Shown piece after piece: positions 48,991-63,780 of a stretch of DNA of 64,000 nucleotides (the stretch's first letter is position 1; every line of letters begins with the position of its first letter). Source of the DNA: Glandiceps talaboti (lineage: Eukaryota > Hemichordata > Enteropneusta > Spengelidae). The DNA lies in the NCBI RefSeq assembly GCF_964340395.1, contig NC_135553.1:22520449-22584448 (forward strand), written 5' to 3'. The notes under the pieces are model-generated. The model was not told the origin of the DNA. It did no database searches and worked only from the letters and a program-made list of their open reading frames with translations. The position numbers and the translations under genes were made by a program.

Positions 48991-49531
48991 TTATCTCTGA
49001 CCATCTCTGGACTTATGTATGTATGATAATACCATTTCTACTTGTTGCTTGATAATACACATTGTCATATGAACTACATTAGGTTCATGATGGGACAATG
49101 CCATATCCCATAAATCAATGAACCTAACTCCAATACCACCAAAGACTCGTCGTATACAGGATACAGTCACTACTATGAACCCGTTGATTTATCTTATCGT
49201 TCTCTCGTGGGTTGGATAACCGAATCAATACCACTGAACCTGGACAGCTATTAAGAAATCTAACAATCGCTAATTTCGCATGGAAGAGTCTCTGTAGGTA
49301 TGCACTTGTTGTCCAGGTTACGAAATGAAAACTGAAGTTCACGATGAATACAGCTGTGCTATTATTGCATACCTCCTGAGGTATTGTGTCGGTCACATCG
49401 CTTTCAAAGTTTAGGCTGGTCACTGTCTGAAAAGAGGGAGTCACTCTTAAATGAACTAATGGGAGTCTCTGCAAGGAGTGATCAGGGACCAGGAAGTCAT
49501 ATATAAAACTGTTGCGGAGTTGACTTGCCAC
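48991..49531 (-). pseudogene. NXPE-like (PC-esterase C-terminal) gene relic with frameshift
   Basis: The minus-strand frame from about 49531 to 49150 encodes TVTSLNFESD, STAVFIVNFSFHFVTW, TSAYLQRLFHAKLAIVRFLN and VVLIRLSNPRE, the pattern of the NXPE C-terminal (PC-esterase-like) domain. After SSDCILY the frame ends falsely. In a shifted frame the sequence goes on RRVFGGIGVRFIDLWDMALS, then HHEPNVVHM and IIKQQVEMVLSYIH to a stop at 48991-48993, again as in the family. So a short deletion or shift of the frame near 49150-49156 breaks the gene, unless it is a sequencing error. Upstream exons (signal anchor, N-terminal domain) are not visible. It is convergent with the polycystin-like gene. Confidence 0.6.
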
Positions 49532-49845
49532 ATTGTTGAACCCATATCATCTTCGCAAACCACGGCCTCTTTTACGGCACCGTCGAAACTTGCATATCAC
49601 ATAGTATGCATGAGGCAATCTGATTGGTTGTAGTGTTGATATACAAAGCCACAGGGATAAATCCCTAAATTGTATAAGAATGCGTCCACGTGTGGATCGA
49701 GCACTTATTTTGCCTGTGTTTTGGACGTTTCTGATACTCTGTTTAGGCCTCAGCACCATGAATGTAGTGTTTGTAGACCCTGGTCCGTAGAAGAAGAAGT
49801 ATGCCTGAGAGCCAAGGAGGAAGAAAAGAACGTCAGGAAGGACAG

Positions 49846-49966
<121 letters not shown>

Positions 49967-50099
49967 GAAGCTGAGGAGAAGAAAAGACACGTTGCTGAAG
50001 TTACTGAGCTGAATTTATGAAGTTGAACGGTACCGAGGACCATTCGTCTGCAAGTACATGTATTTCTACGCGTGTGGAGTGCACAGTGTTCAGTAAATT

Positions 50100-50690
50100 A
50101 CTTATTTTACCTGTAAATCTAATTATATTGTCACTGTCCATTGAATAATTTATCAGTTTGTATTTTGATTCTTCATACAGCTGATCTGAACTAAGAATTA
50201 ATTATATTGTCACTGAATACGTTAATTCTATTGAGTAATTGATTATTTGTATTTTGATTCTTGATACAGTTGTTCTGAACTAAGAATTAATTATACTGTC
50301 ACTGAATACATTAATTATATTGTATAATTAATTAGTTTGTATTTTGATTCTTGATACAGTTGATCTGGACTATGAATTGATTATATTGTCACTGAATACG
50401 TTAATTCTATTGAGTAATTGATTATTTGTATTTTGATTCTTGATACAGTTGTTCTGAACTAAGAATTAATTATACTGTCACTGAATACATTAATTATATT
50501 GTATAATTAATTAGTTTGTATTTTGATTCTTGATACAGTTGATCTGGACTATGAATTGATTATATTGTCACTGAATACGTTAATTCTATTGAGTAATTAA
50601 TTATTTGTATTTTGATTCTTGATACAGTTGATCTGAACTATGAATTAATTATACTGTCAGTGAATACATTAATTTCATAGAATAATTGAT
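50100..50690. repeat. 90-bp minisatellite in a 179-bp dimer pattern
   Basis: The landmark ATTTTGATTCTT starts at about 50162, 50251, 50341, 50430, 50520 and 50609, a spacing of 89-90 bp. Units alternate between two types (GTTAATTCTATTGAG and ATTAATTATATTGTAT), so a 179-bp dimer is the unit of amplification. No coding content. Confidence 0.9.
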
Positions 50691-52135
50691 TAACTTTATT
50701 GTTTTTTTTTTGAATGTGATCCTTAAGATAGTTTACCTGTCATTGAATACGTTTCCAAGTATAGTATTTTTGAACAAGTTCAGTCACTATTTTCTACCTT
50801 TTTTGTATTTCCTGATTTCTGAATTGAATCGTACAAGTTACTGACTTTAAATTATTGGGATACATTGATACTTAACCTCTTATTTTGAATACCTTGATAG
50901 ATGAATGAAGACTTTAGAACAATAATAGAATCTAAATTGAATTTATAGAGTGTTACAGTACGTGGGAATATCCCGAGTTTCCTACAATTACTAAGTATTT
51001 CATTGAAGCGTTACATACGGAATTGAGATTTTGAGAAGACAGTATCCTATCTCGAGGAAATTCATAATTCTTTGGAAGTTAATTGTATTAGACGTTAGAA
51101 TTTATTGTATTTAATTGAAGTATTTACATACTTGGCATAAGTCATTCACCTGTCCATTTGGTATTTCACCTACGATTAGAATTAATTGATGACACATATA
51201 CATCGTATTATATAGTTGTTTGATGTATGTAATTGTATGTATTGAGTACTTTTTGTATGTATTCGTATCTCTTGTGCAGATTGTAATTATAGATGTGAAC
51301 ATCGAAAACTCTGAGACTTTGTGGTTGTCGTTTCTTCATAACTGTACACTTAGCACTTGCATCCCAAGCAAAGCCAATGATGACATCTCAGGCCCTAGTA
51401 CGAATTACTATATGCAACTGGTATTTGTTAGCTGGGCAGCAGGAAATTGGTTACATATTATTTCGTATGTGCAATTTGAAGGATTTTAAAAATCAGACAA
51501 TCGTTTGTTACATGTGTTAATTTGTTAACAACTTTGGTGTTTTTGTTATAGTTATTGATGAAAAAGGCTGACCAACTATTAAAGGTTAATTATCCCATGT
51601 ATTAGGAGTCATGACGTCAATTTATTTTTCAGGTATCCCCCACCCATGACCCACATTATTTGTTCAGATACCCCTCTAACACCATGCTTATTTTTTCGAG
51701 TACCCCCTCCTCAAATCCCCCTCCCCAATAAGTTTTTTTGTGAAAGCAGCCTAATGTGCTGAAATAGTCATTTTACGATCAATATCACAGCAGTGTTGAA
51801 CTTTTTGCATAGATATTTCGAAAATATTATTCGATTTGCCATTTATTTATTTATTTGAAAATCTTACAAAGTGATTATCGTGCAGTACTTGTAAGAAGTA
51901 TACATTCAAGAATTTTTCAATAAACCAGAGATTATTTGCACTGGTGCTCATGCATACCAGTTGTATTTTCACTGCAGTGCAATACCGAAAACATTGAATT
52001 ATTACATGCTGCATGCAAATGATATGCAAATGAGAATACAACTGTTCGCAACAAACAAAATCATGTGATCGCAAAGTATGACTTTTATTGAAATTTGCCA
52101 TTTCAGATAAACTTATTTAACAATAACTGAACCCT
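50691..52135. other. No gene seen
   Basis: AT-rich DNA. A decayed C/G-run repeat is visible at 51635-51735. The open frame 51220-51489 has no recognisable domain. Confidence 0.4.
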
Positions 52136-52138
52136 ATG

Positions 52139-52329
52139 CCATGTGAGTTCCAGTGTAGGTACTCAGACTGAAGTATTTGCACTCTTTCTTGCAGCATAGA
52201 CCCTTTCATGTAAGGTCTATGCTTGCAGTGTTTTCTGCTGCACTTTCACACGCACAGGAACAGAGCTCGAGAACACTGCAATCAAGAGTGCAAATACCCC
52301 AAGTACACTGCCTGTACACTCACATGTCA
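52139..52329. mobile_element. Short palindromic MITE-like element
   Basis: Left end CATGTGAGT...GTATTTGCACTCTT.CTTGCAG and right end CTGCAATCAAGAGTGCAAATAC...ACTCACATG are imperfect inverted repeats of about 55 bp. The middle contains a second small palindrome (GCATAGACC.../GGTCTATGC). No coding capacity. Confidence 0.6.
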
Positions 52330-52960
52330 TGGGGTTTCTGTCATATTGTCAAGATGGGTTGATTCTTTCAGAGGACATATAGTGTAATACAGACAAAACT
52401 AATTAAAATAAAATGTCCTCAGTCCAGAACAATGTTTAGTCAAGTTGCAATACGTGTAGTCATTCTCTATGATCTCTTTCCAATGCATGGTCAACCAGAC
52501 AAATTCTATCAGAATTCTATCAAAATTCCCTGCTCTGGAAAGGATGAACAGTGCATGTCAATCATAAATCCATCACACATTGACAGGCTATTGTAATTGG
52601 TTATGTCTTCATTCAGACAGTTGCTATGCAAATAATGTTTACTACTTACTCTACTGCTAATCTGAAAGTAAATCATGTAGAGACGCGATAATAACGTACG
52701 TTAACAACGTTTATATAAATGGTCCAATATCATAATCTATCGCTGTGGATAGTAAAACAGAAAACTGTGCAGAAGAAATCCATTTGACTATATACGGTGG
52801 AGACGATCAAGATGATCTTAGCATTATAGGAACTAAACTAAAAAAAAGTGTGTAAAATACGAGCTGATATTTTAGGATTAACCCTTCAAAGAGAGTTAAC
52901 TTTATCCCATTGCTATAATGTGTTTATGATTGTGTTTGATGTACCTTTATTTATATATCT
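52330..52960. other. No firm gene
   Basis: AT-rich. A short open stretch at about 52748-52855 (DSKTENCAEEIHLTIYGG...) precedes the RING exon but has no supported splice sites. Confidence 0.4.
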
Positions 52961-52968
52961 TAATTCTA

Positions 52969-53114
52969 TTGTGGATTTTATCTGTCAATCTGACATGATA
53001 TTTCTGCCATGTGGTCATGTCTGCTGCTGTTACCAGTGTTCGGCATCTCTGGATGCCTGCCCAATGTGCCGCACTCATATGACAATGCATATGAAAATTA
53101 TCCTCAACAAGTAG
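52969..53114 (+). pseudogene. C3HC4 RING-finger exon fragment (LRSAM1/IAP-like)
   Basis: Encodes ICQSDMIFLPCGHVCCCYQC, SASLDACPMCRTHM and a stop after KIILNK. The order C..PCGH.CC..C....CP.C is a C-terminal RING of the LRSAM1/IAP kind, which would confer E3 ubiquitin ligase activity. The first zinc-binding Cys is missing: the position reads Asp in VDFIC, and the first loop is short. No acceptor AG lies just upstream, so this is a fragment or a degenerate copy. Confidence 0.5.
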
Positions 53115-54450
53115 GGATAATGCCGCAGTGTGTCGTGTGACTCTTAAACGTTGTAACTAAAAGAGCGATCAGTTTTACGGCCCGGGATATGGCCGGTGAC
53201 TTTTTGTTCATGTTGTACTTAAAATAGTGACCCCCCTGCAATTCATCCACAAAAGAATCCAAAACCCCTCTGACAAATAAAAAAACACAAAGACCCCCCC
53301 CCCCATCTGTTGACAATAAACACTATTTTTGTTCTTGCAAAAGACATTCTATTCTCAAAGCATAATACTGCACACTGCATAGTTAATTTTACATGTTACA
53401 TTTTCAGTAATTTTAAGTGTATCTGGTAAATTGCTAACCAAAATCCATTGTTTCACATGTATAAAGCTCTTTAGATAGGAACCCTATGAGAAGTATGATT
53501 GTCTGTTCACGGACATACAAAATATTCATGGTTTAGTAACCAAAAGTTCTAGGATATCTCTTAGATTGAGTGAACTATTAATATTGATTAATTCAGCTAA
53601 TTACCAAGAACAATATTATAAATGGAGTTAATATACTTGTAAACCTATGTCAATAGCTGTCACACATAATGATGTATTGCATCATATAATGAATTATTTA
53701 CATCATATAAAGATATATGTTCACGTCATATAGTCAATATATTGTTTTCTTTAGACTAAACACGACTGCGGCTTTCCATACATGTACACGTTTGCACTCC
53801 TCAAGGCACTTGTTTGTCCTATTCATAATTGTTCAGTTTAATCATGGCACTGACTCAAAACTCCCCCCACCCCTATTCATTGACCACACTGCTAATTTTA
53901 ACCAAAATATTTTTGAAAGGTTTTGAATAATGAAATGTGATAAATGTCATTGGTTCAAAATAAAAATTAAAAAATGTCATAAAAATGTTTTCTGTACTAC
54001 AGCAGTTTCTAAACTAGATTACTAATTCAATTCACTTACTATTGGCTATGCTGTCCAGTGTATTGCTGGCATCATGATAGCCTTGAAACAAAATACATTC
54101 TAATACCAAGGAAATGTAATATTATGATCGGCTGACAAAATTTTAGTCATTCAATGTGGATACTAGATATTCCAGGGGAGATGTAAAATCTAATTTTCCT
54201 CATAATTTTGCACCGTGTCAGTACTATAGAAGTCCTGGCTACAGTAAGTAGCCCTTTACTAGATCATCATCAAACAAGTCTGTGTTTATAACTTTGTTTA
54301 TCAGTCATTCACATAATATATCAATGTTCTAAATGTTCGGTAAAGCATGCTATTATCAGGCAGTAAAAATGTGTTAGCCATACATGTAATTAAAGAAATC
54401 ACAAATTTAAATAGTTTGAATTTTATTGAAGTTCTATAATAGAAGAATTC
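53115..54450. other. No gene seen
   Basis: AT-rich. A C-run repeat of the decayed G-rich family lies at 53225-53310. Confidence 0.4.
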
Positions 54451-54454
54451 TCAG

Positions 54455-54673
54455 GAGAGTTACGAGACTCTCGGAAGCGATTTTACTGATGAAAAATGGC
54501 AAGAAAGCGTGCCGAGAACCGTGCAAACTCTGATATCACGTGCATATGACGCAGCATGCAATAAACAAGTGTTTTTGAAGAAGTTCCGTCGGCAAGGTCA
54601 TCGCCGAAACCAAAAATCAAGACCGAGAAAATTTGCGTGGTATTTGAATCCTAAAAGGAAAGTCGCTAAATAA
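54455..54673 (+). CDS. Orphan terminal exon: basic C-terminus, unknown
   Basis: From the acceptor-like AATTCTCAG, 72 codons run to a TAA (54671-54673). They begin ESYETLGSDFTDEKWQ and end in a very basic tail (KKFRRQGHRRNQKSRPRKF). An AATAAA follows at 54713-54718. Upstream in-frame stops show that it is not a free ORF. It is either the last exon of an unseen gene or a copied gene end. No family recognised. Confidence 0.3.
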   Translation, partial: ESYETLGSDFTDEKWQESVPRTVQTLISRAYDAACNKQVFLKKFRRQGHRRNQKSRPRKFAWYLNPKRKVAK

Positions 54674-54712
54674 CCACCAATTTAATTTCAACTATTAAGA
54701 AGAAAATCCAGT

Positions 54713-54718
54713 AATAAA
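54713..54718 (+). terminator. Polyadenylation signal AATAAA
   Basis: GTAATAAAGG, 40 nt after the stop of the orphan terminal exon. Confidence 0.3.
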
Positions 54719-54825
54719 GGTTTACGGAAAAGTAAATCGAGAAACACTGGCGCAAAAGGTAAAGTGTCTTAAAGTTCAATACGCGAAAGCAGCTAATGTG
54801 GGTCGTTTGGTTCTTCCGATGTTAC

Positions 54826-55375
54826 AAAGTACTCTGGGAGTATTGGCCTCTAAACTGGCATGCCCAAACACAAAGGACTATGGGAGTCTTGGCCTCTGAA
54901 CTGGGCATTTGACATTCACACATAAAGGACTCTGGGAGTACTAAACTTCTAAACTGGGCATGTGACATTCACACATAAAGAACTATGGGAGTACTATCTT
55001 CTAAACTGGGCATGTGACATTCACACATAAGGGACTCTGGGAGTACTAAACTTCTAAACTGGGCATGTGACATTCACACATAAGGGACTCTGGGAGTACT
55101 AAACTTCTAAACTGGGCATGTGACATTCACACATAAGGGACTCTGGGAGTACTAAACTTCTAAACTGGGAATGTGACATTCACACATAAAGGACTCTGGG
55201 AGTACTAGCTTCTAAACTGGACATTTGACATTCACACATAAGGGACTCCGGGACTACTGGCATTAAAACTGGGACTGTTTACACACAAAGGACTCTGGGA
55301 GTACTGGCATCTAAACTGGGAATGTTCACACTGGACATGCCCAACCAAAAAGGACTCTGGGATTATTGGCTTCTA
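54826..55375. repeat. 53-bp minisatellite, about 10 units
   Basis: Units of the type GACTCTGGGAGTACTAAACT, then TCTAAACTGGGCATGTGACA, then TTCACACATAAGG. Starts at 55033, 55086, 55139 and 55192 show the exact 53-bp period in the centre; outer units are diverged. Confidence 0.9.
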
Positions 55376-55379
55376 CGGT

Positions 55380-56285
55380 ACACTGTGACCATTTACACAC
55401 AAACGATTCAACGAATGCATCATTCAAGATTAATTTATACTCGACCAGTAGCATTTACCCTACTACTCTGTATATCTACATTTTATATCTTTCCCATACC
55501 ATTGATAGTCCATTTCTTGGAAACAAACACTTTGACCGCTAGTGGCGCTCTAATGAAGTGATGAAATAGAATTTCAATCTGATGTGAGTTTCAAACATGT
55601 TTCAAAGTTCACACATGTTCGGACATTCCCTTATACGCCCTCACACATTGGACAACGTGAGCGGCATAAATCTGACAGTTTATGACAAATCATTACACTG
55701 CAAATTGTCCAAGACTAATCAGATGTACTTACACTTAATGTGTACTTGTGTATCAATAATGTTATCTTTGCAAAATATAATGGCTTTGGCTACTGTTAAG
55801 GCGTGGACGTGATTGCTAAGGTCAGTTGTGTCAATATGTCCACAGATTGACACATTCCCTGCAGATTTCAGTCAAATTCAAACAAAACTTCTTGACCAAA
55901 TTCATATTTTTATATATCCAAATGGCATATCACTCTATAACCTCTCTCATGTCCTCAATAAAATCATACACCCAACCTTACGGGATCGGAGGTAAACATA
56001 CAGTTCTTGTTGAGATATAGTTAGCATCTAGTAGACGCTGGACGCGAAATGGATAAGGGACGAGTGAGACAGTCCGAATAAATAGATGTAATCCGATGTT
56101 TCGAATAAAAATTTGTTTTCAATGCGATAAGGCAAGACCTAGTTGGTAAATACCTGACTATATCTGAATGTTATGGAATAGAACGACAACCGCTCGAGAT
56201 TAATGGTTATACATGTAAAAGGTTCTAAAATTCATAAGCACCAAAAAGAAGACAATAGAACACGCCTGAAATATAGAATAAGCGT
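55380..56285. other. No gene seen
   Basis: Noncoding; several small open frames without domains. Confidence 0.4.
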
Positions 56286-56287
56286 AG

Positions 56288-56451
56288 TTAGACCATAGAC
56301 CCTCTAGTCTGGTCCCCAGCCTCCTTTCTGCCGCTGCTGGCGCTACACTCACGAAAGTCTTTTCGTGAGTGAAGCGCCAGCAGCGGCAGAAAGGAGGCAG
56401 GGGACCAGACTATAGACCCTCCACTAACGTTGGTGGAGGGTCTATGGTTAA
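56288..56451. mobile_element. Hairpin MITE with nested palindromes
   Basis: The outer ends TTAGACCATAGACCCTC and GAGGGTCTATGGTTAA are inverted repeats. Inside, 56305-56356 pairs nearly perfectly with 56362-56412 (arm TAGTCTGGTCCCC...TCACGAAA, loop GTCTT). A second hairpin, 56412-56446, is ATAGACCCTCCAC...GTGGAGGGTCTAT. No coding capacity; TTA/TAA-type ends suggest the target duplication. Confidence 0.8.
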
Positions 56452-56459
56452 ACAGCAAA

Positions 56460-58030
56460 TGATGTGAATAATCTATTAATTCGAAGGGGTTCCAGCGTTC
56501 TGAGACGGAAAATGTTTTCCTCTTCCTTCAACCTCAGTTGATTCTCATCTCCAGAAACCTTACACATTCCTGAAATAGACGTATCTGATACACTATGATC
56601 GTCGGTAATAAAATGCATAGATACGGAATATTTATGCTTCTTTTGTCTGGTAGGACTGAGATGTTCCACGAAACGATCACCAAGATATAAACACATTTCT
56701 GGTATACAATGCAATACACTACGTCAGTACTAATCTACTCGTAACAGCCACACTGTTTTTAGGGCCAAAAACGACATGTACCACATCGAGTACGATCGCA
56801 TGGAAATGAACCAGCATTAACATCCAAACCATTTTGTTCTCAGTGTATGAACCACCATATCGCCAAGTCTCTGGACGTGTATATACATAACTACTAGTAT
56901 GTTGTTTTATACCAAGTGAAAATCTCACCTCACTGAACTTATTTGCATAATTATAACCTGATTAATCGTAAGAGAATTAAAATTGAACATTTTCTCTTTC
57001 ATGATTGGAAGAGTGAGCACTGATTGGTGGATGTATATTATACTTTGGGTAAATGTAATTGTAGGTATTGTCTCAAAGACATTGCCCACAATGACAACTG
57101 TATGGCATTATACAGGGCAAAACAGAACAAATGACTGTCTCCAAACGAGATATGTTTTGATAGGTTATCTGAAAACAAAACTACCCTAACGATATATCGA
57201 TTAAAGTAAAATAAAATCATAAAAGGAGGGTGATTTCGAAATAAACTTTTTGGCAAACTTGATTTTATAGAGGACATACCATAGAAATTATTCTAAATAT
57301 TTTGGTTAATTTGGTTAATGATAGAAGTGATATTATATCCATCGGTTGTTTTGCAATTAAACGTCTATGGAAATGTCTGCCAACGTGTACCAGACATGTT
57401 CAGAGATTCTATAGATGTTATGCATTTCATAAAGTAACCATGGAGATATTCAGCATTTCAAAAGAAAAACACATTCAAGAGAATGGGAAGAATAACTGTC
57501 TGTCTTTGCTCTTAAGCTCGGACTGATTTTTTTAAAACAAATTCATAATGCATACTTTGCATATATTTCCCACATTTGTTAACATTCTGTCGACTTTATA
57601 ACAGATCTAGTGCTGTATCATAAACAGTACTAGTATCCCCATGATATCTAGTGGGGAGAGGCTGTCCCCTTCCCACGGTAATCACTTTTTTGAAAACAAG
57701 AGGCCGTTTAGTGGCATGAACGTTCAAACCATACAAATTATCGAAAGCCATTGAAACTAGTCTTCAATACCCTAATTTCACTCTGAATACACTATTTTAA
57801 TTTATTTACAACTGTATAAGATACGCACGTTCACTTGGTTATTTTTGGCTGCCATATAATTAAATGTATGGTAGGTAAATGAAGTAAACAATTTTGCAAA
57901 CGCACAAAATAAATAAACGACTGCTGCTGGGCTATGAATATTCAACAAGTCAGTTCTACGAGAGAGTACGACAGCGACAAGAGTGAGACAGAGAGAGACA
58001 GCGACAGAGAGAGACACAGGCTGATGAGAC
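56460..58030. other. No gene seen
   Basis: AT-rich noncoding DNA; the open frames 56448-56928 (minus) and 57302-57526 (plus) show no domain or splice support. Confidence 0.4.
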
Positions 58031-58033
58031 TGA

Positions 58034-58226
58034 GACATACATACATACATACATACATACATACATACATACATACATACATACGTACATACATACATAC
58101 ATACATACATACATACATACATACATACATACATACATACATACACAGGCAGGCAGGCAGGCAGGCATACATACATACATACATACATACATACATACAT
58201 ACATACATACATACATACATACATAC

Positions 58227-58257
<31 letters not shown>

Positions 58258-58259
58258 CA
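58034..58259. repeat. (ACAT)n with (CAGG)n core
   Basis: ACAT units, a CAGG block at 58146-58166, then ACAT units again. Confidence 0.95.
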
Positions 58260-59110
58260 ACACACAAAATACAATATTTACGCTATTCAGACCCTTTCAA
58301 GCAATAACTTAATCCATGCTTTGCAAGACAGCACCATCAGGTATCAGAAACTATGCTTTATAACTTACATAGGGTTGAAATATGTTCTTAAAAGTTAAAT
58401 GACATCATTATGTACATGTAGTAAAGGTCAGCACATCTAATGGTAGTATCATTGGTAGGGGAGATTTGGAGTTTAAGTCAATTTTAGACTATCTTGGCAA
58501 ACATTTCACTTCTTTATTATGGAACAGACACTCTTCAGCATGTATACATTTAAGGAGAAGAACAGAGAATTAAGGGTACGCCATATATAAGTTGTTCAGT
58601 ATTCAGGTACATCACCAAGATTTTTAGCATAAATGAACTGAAGTGTTCAGGTATGGTAAATGTCTGTCAGTCTGTCAGTGTAGGTGTGTGTTTTTGTGTA
58701 TACATGTAAACGACTTAAAAAATCACAAGACCCATTCAAAAGCTTCTGCTCAAGTTTATTATTGTTCACGAATTGTCTAATGGTATCGTTCATCAAATCG
58801 TAATCGTCATGTGAGAAAAGGATGTAAAACTGTTGCTAGAAGAGTGGCACCTATTCTAAAAAATATGCGTATGTCGGGTTTCTGTGTGTATGCCAAAGAA
58901 ACGGAAAGAATATATTGCGCGCGGAGATGTCTTCGAATATATCCACTTGACTATATGTGCACTCGCGATATTCTACGAGACTTTCACAAGACTATTTAGT
59001 TCGAACACAGTTACTAAGCACACGTGGTTGTCAATGTAAATAGAACGTGCAAATGCTGACAGTTTTTGCAGTGATCACAAACTTATATATCGTGTATATC
59101 CACTGATATT
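58260..59110. other. No gene seen; presumed 5' flank of the coiled-coil gene
   Basis: Noncoding AT-rich. The frame 58811-58999 has no domain. A TATA-like TTATATATCG lies at about 59082, some 40 bp before the start codon, but a promoter cannot be assigned. Confidence 0.3.
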
Positions 59111-59119
59111 ACATTGAAA

Positions 59120-62776
<3,657 letters not shown>

Positions 62777-62792
62777 TTCTCTGTGAGACTGT

Positions 62793-62798
62793 AATAAA
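62793..62798 (+). terminator. Polyadenylation signal AATAAA
   Basis: GTAATAAAGA, 17 nt after the stop of the coiled-coil gene. A strong donor (GATACAG|GTGAGTG) follows at 62809, so a longer 3' UTR spliced to 63727 is also possible. Confidence 0.5.
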
Positions 62799-62809
62799 GA
62801 TGATACAGG

Positions 62810-63165
62810 TGAGTGTTTCTACACAGATTACAAATGATTATATACATATATGACTAAAGACGGTGAAGTTGTTTGGTAATAATAACAAATATCGCAATTA
62901 CTCACGTGACTTCTAGAATTTGAACGTTATATCAGTCAACTTGACTTCTACTAGATGTCAATATTTTGTTACACATTATTTTCAAGCTTTTAACTGTAAA
63001 AATGTTTTCAACAAAGATATCCTTAACTTTTAATTAATTAAAACCATAATGTAGATCATTACATTACTAACAAATATTTGACTATCGGATTTGCTGTCGA
63101 GTTAAACATCGAATAATGATGGTCACGTGACATCAGATGTAACGATTCCTTGTTTATCTAGATGT
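62810..63165. other. No gene seen
   Basis: AT-rich noncoding sequence; intron if the donor at 62809 is used. Confidence 0.4.
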
Positions 63166-63532
63166 GTGATATTTGATATGATATGATATGATTTGATATG
63201 ATATGATATGCTATGCTATGATATATGATATGATATATGATATGATATGAGATGAGATGAGATGAGATGAGATGATATGATATATAATATGATATATAAT
63301 ATGATATGATATGATATGATATGATATGATATGATATGATATGATATGATATGATAAGGTAAGATAAGATAAGATAAGATAAGATAAGATAAGATAAGAT
63401 AAGATAAGATAAGATAAGATAAGATAAGATAAGATAAGATAAGATAAGATAAGATAAGATAAGATAAGATAAGATAAGATGTGATGTGATGTGATGTGAT
63501 GTGATGTGATGTGATGTGATGTGATGTGATGT
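63166..63532. repeat. Pentanucleotide satellite (GATAT)n-(GATAA)n-(GTGAT)n
   Basis: Three blocks: ATGAT/GATAT units (63170-63355), GATAA units (63361-63480) and GTGAT units (63481-63530). Neighbouring blocks differ by one or two bases. Confidence 0.95.
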
Positions 63533-63726
63533 AAAGAATTATTTCATCCGCTTTAAAGATAACATTTTCTGTTAGTGGTCCATCACTCACTGGTAGCATA
63601 AAATATTTCGACGAGGTCGTCCAATTAGCTATAGTGTTGGTACCCTTCACTAAATGATTAAATTCATATATTCATCTTTATTCATATAATGGAATATAAT
63701 ATATATATCTTTTTATATTTCTAAAG

Positions 63727-63780
63727 GGAGAATTGGTCTGATTTTGAGGAAGAAGTCGAAAAACAATGTTTGAGACTGTA
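63727..63780 (+). other. Possible alternative terminal exon or 3' UTR exon
   Basis: The acceptor TATTTCTAAAG is followed by GGGAGAATTGGTCTGATTTT. Joined to the exon ending at 62366 (phase 1) it would read RENWSDFEEEVEKQCLRL and stop; joined to the donor at 62809 it would be untranslated. Only sequence context supports it. Confidence 0.25.
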
